The notes beneath the pieces were generated by a model, which was given only the letters and a program-made list of their open reading frames with translations, was not told where the DNA came from and did no database searches. 64,000 nucleotides of DNA from Ascarosepion bandense (taxonomy: Eukaryota > Mollusca > Cephalopoda > Sepiida > Sepiidae): assembly GCA_037127315.1 (NCBI GenBank), contig JBBBDQ010001124.1, positions 1,797,501 to 1,861,500 on the forward strand, given 5' to 3'. Of this stretch, positions 8,500-19,830 are shown piece after piece. How positions within the stretch are numbered: position 1 is the stretch's first letter; each line of letters begins with the position of its first letter. The translations under genes and the position numbers were made by a program.

Positions 8500-10876
8500 C
8501 CGGGGTTTTCAAACTGTGGTCCGCAAGGATAAGATAGGGGGTCCATGGATTAACTCATCACGTGAAATTCAGAGTATAAATTTTCACTGTCTGGATATTT
8601 ATTTTTACTTATGACAAAAGCTTGCATTATCGCCCATTACATGTCAACGTTATTTATACAAAAAATTATTTTATACATGCAACAGCTTGATGTTCAAATT
8701 TACTTTTTTTGTCAGGGTGCAAATGTCACCTATGGATAAATTTTTAAAACAGAAACCTCATGATGGAATCAACACAGAATCCGCTATAGAGACAGAAGAG
8801 ATTGTTCAAAAAAACAAATTAAGAAAGTATGATGTGGAATATATTCGATTTGGATTCTTTGAAAGCGGATCTAATGCTAACAAACCACAGTGTTTACTTT
8901 GTCATGTTGTCGAATGAAGCTTTGAAACCAGCTAAATTACAGCGACTTTTAATAATACTACACCCTGAATTTGCCACAAAACTAAAAGATTTTTTTGAAA
9001 GCAAAAGGGATGCATAGTTAAAGCAGGCAAAAACTTTTGCAATATCAATAACATCAAATTATAAACCATTACAGGCATCTTATTTAGTGGCACTGAGAGT
9101 AGCCTGTGCTAAGAAGGCCCATAATTTTGCTGAAGAACTTGTTTTGCCCTGTGTAATAGACATGTGTGAGGCAGTATTGGATGAAAAATGTGCTGCGCAA
9201 ATTGAAAGCTGTGCCACAGTCAGATAACACAATTGCGCGAAGAATAGAAGATACGTCAGAAGATCTAAAATCTCAGTTGATTGACAGACTAAAAACGGGC
9301 TTTTTTGCATTACAACTTGATGAAAGCACAGATATTACTAGTAGATCTCAACTTATGGTGTATGTATGATATTGTTGGAAAAATGAAATGCTTGAAGATT
9401 TTTTATTTTGCCATTCTATGCCCACTAGAACAACTGGTGAGGAAGTTTTTAAAATATTGAACTCTTTTCTTCTTTAATCGGGCTTGTTATGGAGCGACTT
9501 CAATGACCGGTATTCACTCAGGTGTTGTGGGGCATGTTACTAAAGTAGCACCAAATATCACTGCAACACATTGCATGATTCATCGAGAGGCCCTGGTTGC
9601 CAAAAAATGGATGCTTCTTTGTCCGAAGTCTTGTCATCTTGTATTAAAGCAGTCAATTTCATTAAAACCAGACCACTGTGTAGTCTTTTGTTTGCAATAC
9701 TGTGTGGTGAGATGGGGGCTGAACATTCAAGTCTGTTGTTTCATAAAGAGGTAAGATGGCTATCACGAGGTAAAATAATTCAGCGTTTATTTGAACTTAG
9801 AGAAGAACTGTCGATGTTTCTGTGTGGGTATAATGCTGAACTGGCTTCGATAATGGCTGATAAAATTTGGCTTTGCAAAGTTGCTTATCTGGCAGATATA
9901 TTCAACAAACTTAATGAATTGAATTTATCTCTACAAGGAACAAATTCAAATATCTTATTTAGCCATGACAAAATTGAAGCCTTTAAGAAAAAAATAAACA
10001 TATGGACTTCAAAAGTTAGGAAGAAAACTTTAGATATGTTCCCCACACTGGACGAATATCTCATAAATAATGGTTCAGTAAATGTCGATTTGATAATTGT
10101 AAATGTTAAAAGACATTTAATGCCACTTGCTGAACATTTTGACAAATATTTCTCGAAAGATATTCCTGGTAATATTGAAAATTTTGACTGGATCAGAAAT
10201 CCGTTTAATGTTGATATAATAGCATTGCTCACCGGAAAAGAACTGGATGAGCTAGCCGAAATTTCCAGCGACAGAACTTTAAAAATCAGTTTTGTGCAGC
10301 AACAACTTTCGAAATTCTGGCTCATTGTAGCCTTGGAGTGTCCATTGTGATCTCAAAAGGCAGTTAAGATTTTGTTATCGTTTGCAACAACATATTTATG
10401 TGAAGCTGGATTTTCGGCACTAACCAATTTGAAAAACAAATATAGATCCAGACTTGCTCCAGAAAGTGACTTATGTATAAGTTTATCAGCAACATCGCCA
10501 AGAATCAACAATTTGTGTAAAGCCAAACAAGTAAATCCTTCTCACTAAGTGTGTTTTAAAAAAATCCTGAGTGTAATTGACAAGAAAACTATTTGTAAAG
10601 TACTATTACTCTTTTCATTTTTACGAAATTTTAATTTTTAAATAAAACAAAATTTAATTTTGTTACATTTTGCATCAACATGCAGTATTAATTTATTTTA
10701 TTTGAACACTTATGTGTAAAGTAAGCTTAAAACCAGTTTTTACTACGTTAACGCAAAACTATAAGCTATTTTTAGTAAAATTTATGTATAAATTTCATAA
10801 GCATTTATAGTGGATCGCTAGACTAAAACTTGAAATATAAAGGGGTCCGTAAGTCAAAAAGTTTGAAAACCCCTTG
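8500..10876 (+). mobile_element. Complete hAT DNA transposon (decayed)
   Basis: Flanked by an exact 8-bp target duplication ATGTAAAC (8492-8499 and 10877-10884). Terminal inverted repeats are CCGGGGTTTTCAAACT and, at the other end, the complement of CAAGGGGTTTTCAAAC. The first base pair or two of the left terminus have mutated from the usual CA. Length 2,377 bp, the size expected of an autonomous hAT. It contains one decayed transposase. Confidence 0.9.
8687..10548 (+). pseudogene. hAT transposase relic (ZBED5/SCAND3-like)
   Basis: Fragments in several frames, read in order. A BED-type zinc finger is at 8850-8990 (KPQCLLCHVV, then KLQR and ILHPE); its first His is replaced by Leu (LQRLLI), and a frameshift lies near 8914. 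DDE/RNase H-like core: FFALQLDESTDITSRSQ at 9300-9350 holds the first catalytic Asp. THCMIHREAL at 9567-9596 is the hAT CxxH motif. A 259-residue open run (9571-10350) covers the helical insertion region, with FHKEVRWLSRGKII. C-terminal dimerisation region: TTYLCEAGFSALTNLKNKYR at 10388-10447 with the catalytic Glu. At least two stops (9015, 10348) and several frameshifts make it inactive. The gene fills the hAT element between its terminal repeats. The same lineage gave rise to domesticated ZBED5-type vertebrate genes, but nothing here suggests domestication. Confidence 0.85.
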
Positions 10877-10989
10877 ATGTAAACAACTTGCCTTATGAGC
10901 CACCATTTGTAACAATTTTTGTATTGTATGATCAGTAAAAATTCACAGTACGACTGTCACACACATTGGTTGTTGGTTATTGATGTAAA

Positions 10990-11165
10990 GAGAGGCAATC
11001 GATAGCACTGCTAGCTGATGTCATCGATTTCTAAGAAATAGCACGGTCAAAATCAAGCTGAAGCGTGTATGTTAACATTAGTATCTATTCATTTTGTTAG
11101 TGAAAATTATTCAAAATACCCATCAGAGATGATGTCAGCTACCAACGCTATCGATTGCCCCCCTT
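10990..11165. repeat. Imperfect inverted repeat
   Basis: GGCAATCGATAGC near 10996 returns inverted as GCTATCGATTGCC near 11147, with further partial matches (GATGTCA, GATGATGTCAGCT) inside. Possible decayed MITE. Confidence 0.55.
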
Positions 11166-11216
11166 TGACCTTAGTTATAGATTGTCATTTCATTCAATTC
11201 ATGAAAATACAAACCT

Positions 11217-12335
11217 GACCCTTCGTGAGTTCTGGAAAGATCACTTCAACATTGTGAATTGCCTCAACATCATTGATGTGGCCTGACATGAGGAGAACCC
11301 TGAATTCTGCATGGAAGAAGCTGTGGCCTGATTGTGTCTCTGACAGCGACTTTGAGGGTTTGCCCACAAATGCACCTGAAGTTGAGGTGATAGTAACAAT
11401 TCTGGAACTCTGAAAGAAGTGGGAGGCACTTAGGGGCCCGAGATTTTTCTGAGGAGTGGGGACTTCAAGCAGTATGATTACCGACCAGTTCTTTCACTCC
11501 CCCCAAAATCACTGACTGCCAATGTATCTACATATCAAATTGGAGACATTATTACTGATTAAGGTCATTGTTCAGATATGAAAATATGACTATTAAGTTT
11601 CTTTCTCTCCTTAACAACATGTCTGTTTCTATCTATCTGGTTGTTTTATTTTGTTTATTTTTCTTTCAAACTGGTCTGTATGTGTCCTTAAAAAGCTTAA
11701 TGAAAAAGAAAACGCAGAGGGAAAAGTGCTGAAAATTAAATCTTATCTAAATCAGAAACTGATCAGTTTCATAAATTTTTAAAGCTTATAAAAGTGGGCG
11801 GAGGCAACCAAGGGGAAAGCTAAAATGGAAAAGGGGCCTGGCCTCTTATGGTCCCCCATAGAATCACTACTGGTGATAGTGTCTCTTGACAAGTCCTTAG
11901 GCCTTCAGGTTGATACTGGCACAAAGAAGAGCTGATGGCAGAGGAATTTCTACTGCTTCAGGAGCACCACTACATGGATACAGGGAAGGAAATAAAAGGA
12001 CCAGCAAAGAAGGAAAGTGTATTGGAAAATGTCCCTACAAGAAAAGCTGATGATGTGACAAAAAGTGTTCGGGTTTGTTGAAAAATACCTCCCATAATAA
12101 CTAAGTGCATGTCACGTGGCTGCTTTGTTCAACAACAATGGTGTTGACTATTTTTTATTGTATTTTAAAATCAAGAACAAGGGAGATCTCTTGATAGGTT
12201 CTTCAAGAAATGATCAAAAGAGACGCAAATGAGGCTGAAAGTGCCAAAGTAAATGTTGATGACAGAGAAAATCATAACACCAGAAATTCTCCTACCTGAC
12301 CTTTTAATGGAAGGAGATTCTCTTTATAGACACTA
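11217..12335 (+). pseudogene. Tigger/pogo-like transposase C-terminal relic
   Basis: TLREFWKDHFNIVNCLNIID at 11217-11276 matches the C-terminal signature of Tigger-type (pogo superfamily) transposases. It is followed in shifted frames by a decayed counterpart of the AW-x-KLWP segment and DFEG at 11350. After a roughly 430-bp insertion or unalignable stretch (11445-11880), VSLDKSLGLQVD at 11883 and VEKYLP, CHVAALFNN at 12080-12140 resume the family's order. A Lys-rich tail (SSRNDQKRRK) follows. Stops and frameshifts are frequent. The DDE catalytic core is absent, so only the 3' half of the gene is left. Identification is by recalled family pattern; a translated search would settle it. Confidence 0.6.
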
Positions 12336-13109
12336 ACCTCTTCCCTGCTTCAGCGTCTTTTTCACACCAGGATTGTTTCTGGTTTAATAAAACATGTTAT
12401 TTCTTGCATTCTTTTTAATATGTTTTATTGTTGTTTTTTTTTTCTAACTGCACTTTTTCCACTTAAAAAATCTTTAAATTAGGCATTTTGTGTGATTTTA
12501 GGAGGCTGGAATGGATTGATTACTTTTCTATTAATTTCAATGTGAAAAACTGCTTTGAAATACAAGCAAAATATAATATGAGCTTGTTTTGGGAACAAAT
12601 TAATTTCACGCTGTGAGGTCCAACATATAATGTGCTGTAAGGTCTTATATATAACGGGTGCATGGCCATGGTTAGAACATTTGTTTTCTAACCATTATAC
12701 TTTAGTTTACGGTGACTTGTTGATGCTATTGGCCTGGGTAGGTAATCCTAGCATGCTGCCCCTTTGGTAAGTTCTTGAAACTGACACCATAATCTGACCA
12801 AAGTGTTGTGAGTAAAATTCGGTAGACAGAACTGTTTGGAAACTGTTAATGGTCATACTAATATGAAGTTACACTTAATAGTCACCAAAAATGTGAATTT
12901 GCTAGTGTTGTTCAAATTACTGATCATAAGAGATTATAAATTCTTCCCCAGAAATTATAACTATGGTCCACTCAGCATAATTACAACAAAAACCACAGGA
13001 AGGCTCTGCAGGTGTTGTGCAAACATAACTATGCCTGAGCATGCTTCTGTAACAAGGATTGGTTTACTGCCCAAACAGACAGATGTTTGAAAAACAAGAG
13101 TAGCCACCC
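12336..13109. other. Unassigned; weak tRNA-like patch
   Basis: TGGCCATGGTTAGAACA near 12664 looks like an A box but has no matching B box. Otherwise nothing recognised. Confidence 0.4.
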
Positions 13110-13154
<45 letters not shown>

Positions 13155-13279
13155 AAAAGGAATAAGCTTGATTGGTAAAATCCCAAAGGAGATCCTATTA
13201 ATATTAATTATTAAAAATTAAATATTAAAACTGACCCAGCCAAAGGACTCAATGTAATTAAAACTATTTGTTTACAGAG

Positions 13280-13327
<48 letters not shown>

Positions 13328-13500
13328 ACATATAAAAAAAATTCAAAACTCCCAAGTTCGTATGGCCATTTCAACAAGTGAAACTAACCCCGTATCATCA
13401 GCGATCATAATCATTTACAATCACCAACAATACAGCATTAGTTTCACCTGCTGAAATGGTCATACAATCTCAGGAGTTTTGAATTTTATATATATATATA
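13110..13500. repeat. (TA)n tracts flanking a foldback
   Basis: TA tracts at 13110-13152 and 13283-13324 and a short one at 13490-13503. Between them, 13336-13487 is an inverted repeat: AATTCAAAACTC opens it, GAGTTTTGAATT closes it, and inner TTTCA-CAAGTGAAAC blocks match in inverted order. Confidence 0.75.
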
Positions 13501-14695
13501 TATAATTTAAGAAAGATGAACACTATAACAAAAATGGATACAACATATTTTATTGACTTAAAATAAGTGTGTATCTATATATGTATTTGTTTTACAGAAT
13601 TGCTTTTGAGTGTGTATATGTGTATGTTTGACCCTCAGTGTAATCTGCATTTCATTTTGTCCAGTGTTCAGTCACTCACGCCAGAATGTAAATATGAATA
13701 TTTTTTAGAGAATGTGTGCAGCCATTTTATTTTTAAACAAAATGGTTGCTCCCATGACCTGGAAAAATTTTATTCAGATTATCAAAAAATTCAAAATGTA
13801 ATCATTTGGAGTCATATTCTAACTGCACAAATCTGGTGAGCCAGTGTAGATAATATTTAACCCAAAGGAATTTAATTTGTAATGATTAACATTTCACAGG
13901 AATTTAAAATAGTGAAAATCATCTTAAAGTAAGATTTTTCTTTTCATGTTGCTTACATTCATTTAGGTCTTAAAGTTGCTTCTCTAATCTTCCTATTGTG
14001 AACTCATTAGATGATTTATTCTACTTGTGTACATAGCTATTAAGTAAATGTCAAATAATTATCCACTATTGGAATTCTAAGCCATCATTTGAGCCACATC
14101 TTCAAACCAAAGTTTGCCCTTTAGACTGACCTATTTTGCCTCTGGATTTGGGAATGGACTTAAGATGGTCGCATATACTTGAAAACTGGGTTTGCTGTTT
14201 GAGCATTTTTAGCCTACAGAAGCGAACATAATGAGCTTGTAATGATTCTGTTGTTCTACAGTTCTAGATTTTTTCTCCTTTTTTTTTTAACAAAAGATGG
14301 CACAAATTATCAGGGCTAGAAAGCACATCATCATCTGTATTTTGGATTTTGTCATTTCTTTTAAAACTGAGTTCTTTTGGGATGCCACAAAATCTAAACA
14401 GCCAAATTAAATGTATACATTTTTATAAAATATTTTATTAATTTAAAATATATTGAATATATAAATTTGTTAAATGTCTAAGTCTGTTATATATACTAAT
14501 TTGTTAAATATATAAACTTCTTGAAGTTGTTCTTAACTTTTTGTTCGATTTTTAATAATTTGATTCAGCGTTAAATGACCCAAGATGGGTTGATACGTTG
14601 TAAAAAAATACAAAACAAACAATCTGAGTTCTTTATTTCTTCACGTGAAAACTTACCAAGCACATGAAGATGTAGATTGCAATCTTTGACAGTTC
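13501..14695. other. Unassigned
   Basis: The 90-residue frame at 13567-13839 has no recognisable motif. I see no repeat structure. Confidence 0.5.
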
Positions 14696-14946
14696 CAGTG
14701 CTATAAGCCATTACTCAGTGATAGTAAAGTTAAGCAATATCAAGCCTGGTCAGTACCTATATGGGTGACTGCTTTGGAATATCAGGTACTGTAAGCTTGG
14801 ATGTGTGTGTTGTGCAATGGATAATGGCTTGATAATTTTATTCAGAGGGCCAACTTCCAATTCCTGTTGGGTTCGTTACATTAACTTATGTGCAAATACC
14901 CTTGGAAAGGTATGAATCTAGCTCTTCTTCCTCCAACTATGTGTTA
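14696..14946 (+). mobile_element. 5S rRNA-headed SINE (older copy)
   Basis: 14700-14800 is a diverged 5S rRNA sequence with recognisable A box (AAAGTTAAGCAATATC), GCCTGGTCAGTACC, C box (ATATGGGTGACTGC) and the 3' end GGTACTGTAAGCTT. It runs straight into the tRNA-SINE head (GATGTGTGTGTTGTGCAATG) and body (GCAAATACCCTTGGAAAGGT). The same order is seen at 25482. Decay suggests it is older than that copy. Confidence 0.8.
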
Positions 14947-14989
14947 ACTACTAAGACAAAATCCAAAGAAGGATCTGAAGAATCAGTCC

Positions 14990-15432
14990 TGACTTGGCGT
15001 CTTGACCAGTCACTTTCTCACCAATGAGACACGGCTTCCCTTTATTTCCCTGGCTTTCTACAAATGCTTTCATGGCAACTGCTCTGATAAGCTTTTTTTC
15101 CTAGTGCCTCATCCATGTAACTTTAAGCATGCTACTTGATTGGCATCTAGGTCCCACCTTTTTACCATTGAAATGGTTAGATGCAACTGCCACTTCTATT
15201 CCAACAGTTTTTTTCTTGCACTTCCTGCCTGTAGAACTCCCTTCCATTTACTTGCTTCTCTGATAGCTACAATCTCCAAAAATTTAAATGCAACATCAAT
15301 TACCATCTTCTATCTTTTGAATCACATTCATTTTTTATCCTTTTCTTAATACCCACTGTACCCAGTCTTTAATCTCACTGTAACCTCCTGTGCATTAGTT
15401 GCAGTCCCACCTTGCTTGGGGTGAAATATATA
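14990..15432 (+). pseudogene. CR1-like LINE, C-terminal end and 3' tail
   Basis: Decayed coding tail: counterparts of SLSHQ-DTASL, FYKCFHGNC, ASRSHLFTIEMVRCNCHFYS (open from 15140), then the 3' UTR with TGTACCCAGTCTTT and GCAGTCCCACCTTGCTTGGG ending near 15430. Same layout as 2650-3170, more diverged, 5' truncated and without reverse transcriptase. It lies 44 bp after the 5S-headed SINE. Confidence 0.7.
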
Positions 15433-15469
15433 TATATATATCCAAGTAAAGAGGACCCAAGGTTTTTGA

Positions 15470-15840
15470 GTTCCATGGCATTTACTTTTTATAAAAAGTG
15501 CTCAATACAATAAATATTGTAGAACATAATATAATCATAGAATTATGAATTAAAAGTACAGTGCGACACGGAAATTTCTATGATTAAAAAATGTAAATCA
15601 TTTTCACAACCAACAACCCCTATTGCCTGATGACGAGATAGAAATCTCAAAACATAGAAATAATATTCCTTGTCAAAAGAAACACTATTTTTAAGAAAGT
15701 GCTCAATACAAAAGTAGAGCTAATAATATTATTTATTCATAAATTATAACATGGATATGTTACAATATCACTACAAAAGTAGCCATTTTGTTTCAACACT
15801 TTTGTGCCTTTTCAAGTGATGTGATGGTTCTTAAATGAAT
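15470..15840. mobile_element. Penelope-type terminal repeat fragments
   Basis: Contains AAAGTGCTCAATACAA twice (15497, 15689), a sequence that recurs near 7330, 19980 and 21730. CCTGATGACGAGATAGAAAT with a following CTCAAAAC is at 15625. On the minus strand a CTTGAAAAGGC and TGAAAC pair is at 15790-15835. These are hammerhead-like pairs of the Penelope terminal-repeat kind. No protein is encoded. Confidence 0.5.
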
Positions 15841-15856
15841 GGTTTAAAAGTCTGAA

Positions 15857-15959
15857 AACGAGTGTGGCCCCTTTAATCAGGGAGGTATCATTGTGTATGT
15901 AACGTGAACCACATTACATACACAATAATACCTCCCTGATTAAAGGGGCCACACTCGTT
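15857..15959. repeat. Near-perfect 50-bp-arm hairpin
   Basis: Left arm 15857-15906 and right arm 15910-15959 differ at two positions, around a 3-nt loop. Blocks AACGAGTGTGGCCCCTTTAA and CTGATTAAAGGGGCCACACT show the symmetry. The right arm abuts a truncated Helitron. Confidence 0.95.
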
Positions 15960-16287
15960 GATTTTCTGGTATCGAGATTAAATTTTCTGCACTATTGTAA
16001 GAACTGCAACCTTGAAACTTCTGAATATCGTTTCTTATGTCTTTGTCTATGTGTGTATGAAATTTTATTAAAATCGGACCACTCCTTCTATAACACGATT
16101 TTTTCGATTATCGATTTTCTATATTTCGGGGGGGGGGGGGTGCCTCGATACAAAACTTAGCTAAGAAAACTTGCAGACGCTTATAGTACAACTGTGTAAT
16201 TTTTCCAAAAAATCGGTTCAGCCTTTTCAGAGCCTATAGGTAACGGACACACACATACAGACAAAGTTCCATTTATAAATAAGTAGA
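15960..16287 (-). mobile_element. Helitron, 3' part missing
   Basis: Minus-strand copy with the 5' TC terminus at 16287 (TCTACTTATTTATAAATGG). It stops at 15960, where the hairpin element begins, so the CTAG end is lost. A run of 10 G lies at 16131-16140. Confidence 0.75.
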
Positions 16288-16325
16288 CTTTGAAAGAAAC
16301 TGGAAACCCAATACCAGTAAAGTTG

Positions 16326-16410
16326 GCATGTATACCAGTGTAATGGATAACATCTAGGAATTGTTAATCAGAGAGCCAAGTTCAATTCTAGTCGGGTTAG
16401 GGTTACAATT
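16326..16410 (+). mobile_element. tRNA-SINE head fragment
   Basis: CAGTGTAATGGATAAC and AGCCAAGTTCAATTCTAGTC match the main SINE's head; the body is missing. Confidence 0.5.
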
Positions 16411-16518
16411 ACTACAGCATGTTTAACAAAAAGACTCTTGTTACAACTCTGACTATAGCTCTATTAGGTCTCATTTTAATACCCGTGGAGATCGACTAAA
16501 GTCTATCCGTAATAATAT

Positions 16519-16614
16519 GTACCAATCTTTCAGTATTTGTCTATACTTCTGAGATTAATAATGTAAATAGTGTAAATACTACCTCATCTCAGACAAATAC
16601 TGAAAGATTGGTAC
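16519..16614. repeat. Perfect 24-bp inverted repeat
   Basis: GTACCAATCTTTCAGTATTT begins the left arm (16519-16542). The exact complement is at 16591-16614. It lies just upstream of the Penelope coding relic. Confidence 0.9.
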
Positions 16615-16624
16615 AGACCTGATA

Positions 16625-18910
16625 CACCAAAAAGATGACGACAAATAGAAAAGTCCTACCTGAAGCTAGTACGAATATCAAAGCACCTGACATTTTTACA
16701 CTGATGCAGAGAATTACGACTCATCTCTGCAGGCTTGCAATGCAATCGATGGGTGTAATAAAAATTAGAGTCCAATATCTCCCAGAGACTCAAGGCCTTC
16801 CTCAGCAGGATCGCTGATGGAAAATACCAAAAAAGGATCCAGCTGAAAAAATTCTTCAGGCGAGAATTCAATGCAATCAAGGTCCACCAACTACAGAAAC
16901 TAAATAGATTATGTTGTGGAGTAGTTTTCGCACTGAAGGTTATGATCGTGCTATGTCGGTTGCTAATCGACTTAACGCGCCCAAAATGTTAGGAACTTGG
17001 TAATCTTCCACTGAAAGCTGACTCCTTAGTATTCGGCTAACTGCCAAGTAGTTCTACTGAACTCCAATAGAACTCTAAAGAACTCATATGAACTTCCCAA
17101 TAACTTTTAAGAACTTCTCAAGAACTCCCTGTTAACTCTTATTAATATAGGAGGGAGAGTCCATTATCTGAGGAATAGGTGTGTTTCCCCCATAACAGAT
17201 TAAAAGACTGAAAGTGACACATGAGGTCCATCATCCCGCTGTAAAGGCAGTCAACATCAGCTGAGTGCCTCTGAAGAATCAGTGCTGAACAAGGGTCTCA
17301 ACTTCACAATGACCATCAGGTGAATACCATACTGAGACATCACAGCCAGTATCGAGGAAATAGCCTCGAACATCCCCGTGGTTCTGACGGGTGAGCTAAG
17401 ATGGAATGTAAGACAAACATTGGAGAAAGACAAGCCACTCAAACCAAACATCACAAAAGAAGAGGGTCTGCTAATCAGGACCCTACGGAAGAATGAGATC
17501 ATCATACTACCAGCTGACAAAGGCAATGCAACTATACTGATGGACAAAACAATACACCAAGAAACTGTAAGATCTCATTAGAAGTGGTAGCTATAGCAAA
17601 GTAAAGAACGACTCTACACTGAAAACAGAATGACAATTGTCACAGATCCTAATCAAGAACAATGATCACTTCCAGCCTAAGACATACAGGTAGTTGTGTC
17701 AATGCTACAGCAAGCTACCTCACATTTATGATCTACCTAAGATTTCCAAAATCAATATTCTGCTCAAGCCGATTGTTAACAGCCAAGTACTATCTTCTGA
17801 GTCGCTTTCTTGTAAATATAATTGACCCACTAATCGGAAAATCACCAACATATGTTCGAAACTCTGCTCATTTCGCGAAACTTATCAAAGATGCTCCCAA
17901 CCAATGCAACCAGATGGTGAGCCTGGATTTGGTAAGTCTATTTATCAAGGTACCCATGGTGGAAGCACTATCATTAGTCAGGAACAGACTGGTCTCGAAC
18001 TCATCCCTAGAAGAGCGTACCAGTATTCTATTAGATAACCTGATGGAGATGCTGACTTTCTGCACACAAACAGCACACTTCGGAATGGGATCTGGCATAT
18101 ATCGACAGGATGAAGGCTTAGCAATGGGCTGGCCATTATTACCATCACTGGCTAACATATACATGGAATACTTTGAAGAGATGCCATAAAAATCCACAGC
18201 TCTAAAGCCAACCCTACACCTTCATATGCGACTGGACCATGTGAACTCAATAAGATCATTGATACAGTTCATGATGGAAAAGGAGAGCAATAACAAAGTA
18301 GCGTTCCTGTATGTAGTAATATCTCGAACCAAGAAGGGGTTCAAGACAGCCATATGTCACAGGCCAACATTAACCGGATATTTCCCCAACTTCAACTTTC
18401 ACCACCCATAGAATGTAAAGAGAAGGGTCATCCTCTGCCTGCAACATCAGTATGAGCAGTAACCTGCAACATAACAATTATCCAGGGTACATGACAACAA
18501 CTCCAACATACATGGAATGGAGGGTGCCTGAGGATAACAACTCTCAGAAAACAGCCTCGGTCTGTCTACCCTTTGTGAAGGGGTTATCGGAGAAAATACA
18601 AAGGATATTCAGAAGTGGTTCTACACTTCGCAGATATCTCTCTCGGGTAAGACCCCCCTCCCTGTGTGCACACCATTCCATGTAACTGTGGAAAGAAATA
18701 TAAAGAAGAAACAAGCCACTCCCCTTGAGGTAAGCCTACAAGAACTTCACAAAGCCATAACACAATGGGAGATAGAAAAATCAAGCGTAGTTGGCCACAT
18801 ATGGAGAGAAAAGGGGATCACAGCCCCCTATGGGATGAATCTGAAATAATAGATAAAGAACACCACTGGAAACTACGTAAACTTAAGGAATCAGCGCATA
18901 TGCTATAGGC
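16625..18910 (+). pseudogene. Penelope-like element ORF relic (RT plus GIY-YIG)
   Basis: Reads through several frames in the order of a Penelope-like polyprotein. KLNRL at 16895 is interrupted by a solo LTR, then resumes. LTGELRWNVRQTLEKDKP and ILPADKGNATILMDK (17380-17560) are the N-terminal RT region. KSPTYVRNSAHFAKLI, VSLDLVSLFIKVP and GLAMGWPLLPSLANIYMEYF (17840-18180) are core RT motifs. The catalytic YVDD step that should follow is deleted at about 18190-18220. FLYVVISRTKKGFKTAI and PTLTGYFPNFN (18300-18400) continue the thumb. LPFVKGLSEKIQRIFRSGST and the decayed GIY-YIG region (HKAITQWEIEKS, GHIWREKG) run to about 18910. Stops, frameshifts and the missing YVDD make it inactive. It is the longest Penelope copy here, and lacks the terminal repeats. 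Confidence 0.85.
16912..17197. mobile_element. Solo LTR, 286 bp, inserted in the Penelope element
   Basis: Starts TGTTGTGGAGTAG, ends CCATAACA, with a 5-bp target duplication GATTA (16907-16911, 17198-17202). Removing it joins KLNRL to K in the Penelope frame. Relatives are 41563-41892 and 62015-62400. No coding capacity. TG...CA ends and a 5-bp duplication fit an LTR better than a MITE. Confidence 0.85.
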
Positions 18911-18944
18911 TACAAAAATCTCCTAAGTCGACCAAGCATAGAAA

Positions 18945-19830
18945 TTAAGGTTGGATGTTGCAAATGTGGAAGGATAAAATATTTCGTGTCTACATTAAAG
19001 TAAAAACTTTTATTGACAGAATAATGAAATTGTAAGAAGAAAAATATAAGTGAAATTTCATTAACTGAACATTATAACATATTTGCGAGAAGAAAAATGT
19101 TCACTGAAAAAGTGCATGCAGCTTTGTAGTTAAAATTGTTCGTAGAGAAATGTAGGTATTTAAAATGTCCACAGAAGTTTAGAGTTCATGGTTTGATAGT
19201 AGCAAATAGCAATGTGTTTCGTGCCTGTAAAGTCTTGTCCCTCTGTGTGTAGTAAGCGAATAGTGATTGTCATGTTTCTTCCTCTTTGTGGTAGTTTGGC
19301 AGCAGAGTGAGAGAGAAGGTAAAACAAATAAAGAAATTGTACTGTTGTTGTTGTTGCTCTCTTTGGCGGCGTGGAATAAAAACGAAGAAAAGAAAGTTGG
19401 AAGAAGAGGTCGAATGAAACTGTAACTCGCCCCTACGTCCGGGTGCCGTGGAGTGAAATTTCATTTGTTAAATTGCCACGAAGTCCGTCAACTAGCCGCT
19501 CCCATGTTAGACTGTCTTGACCGGGTCACGGATGTGGTTAAATAGTGGAATGTGATTGGCTCCCAGAGGCATTTTCTTCTTTAGATGTGAAAAAACGTTT
19601 GACTGACGTCATATTTGAATTTTCGATTTGTAATCCAATCAGGAACCAAAATTTTGATTTTCACACTGACTTGTGAAAAAAATTTTTTTTAGTTAGGTTT
19701 TTCCAAAATGCTTTTAGTCGTTTGAATTCGATTTTGCGGGTGTGAAATTTTACTTTGGGTTTTTCCAAAATGTTTTAGCCGTTTGGATCCGATTTTGCGG
19801 GTATGCAATTTTACTTTGCGTGTTTTAGGT
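18945..19830 (-). mobile_element. LTR-related repeat, diverged
   Basis: Shares several blocks with the LTR copy at 56933-57765: AATGTAGGTATTTAAAATGT, CCACAGAAGTTTAGAGTT, AAGAAGAGGTCGAATGAAAC and TTTCACACTGACTTGTGAA. Ends are not resolved. Confidence 0.5.

Noticed and set aside
8687..10548. Domesticated ZBED-type host gene
   Set aside because: It lies between hAT terminal repeats with target duplication, and has several stops and frameshifts.
16912..17197. Interpretation of the TGTTGTGG family as DNA MITEs
   Set aside because: Inverted similarity is only about 8 bp, ends are TG and CA, and duplications are 5 bp, which fits LTRs better; not fully excluded.
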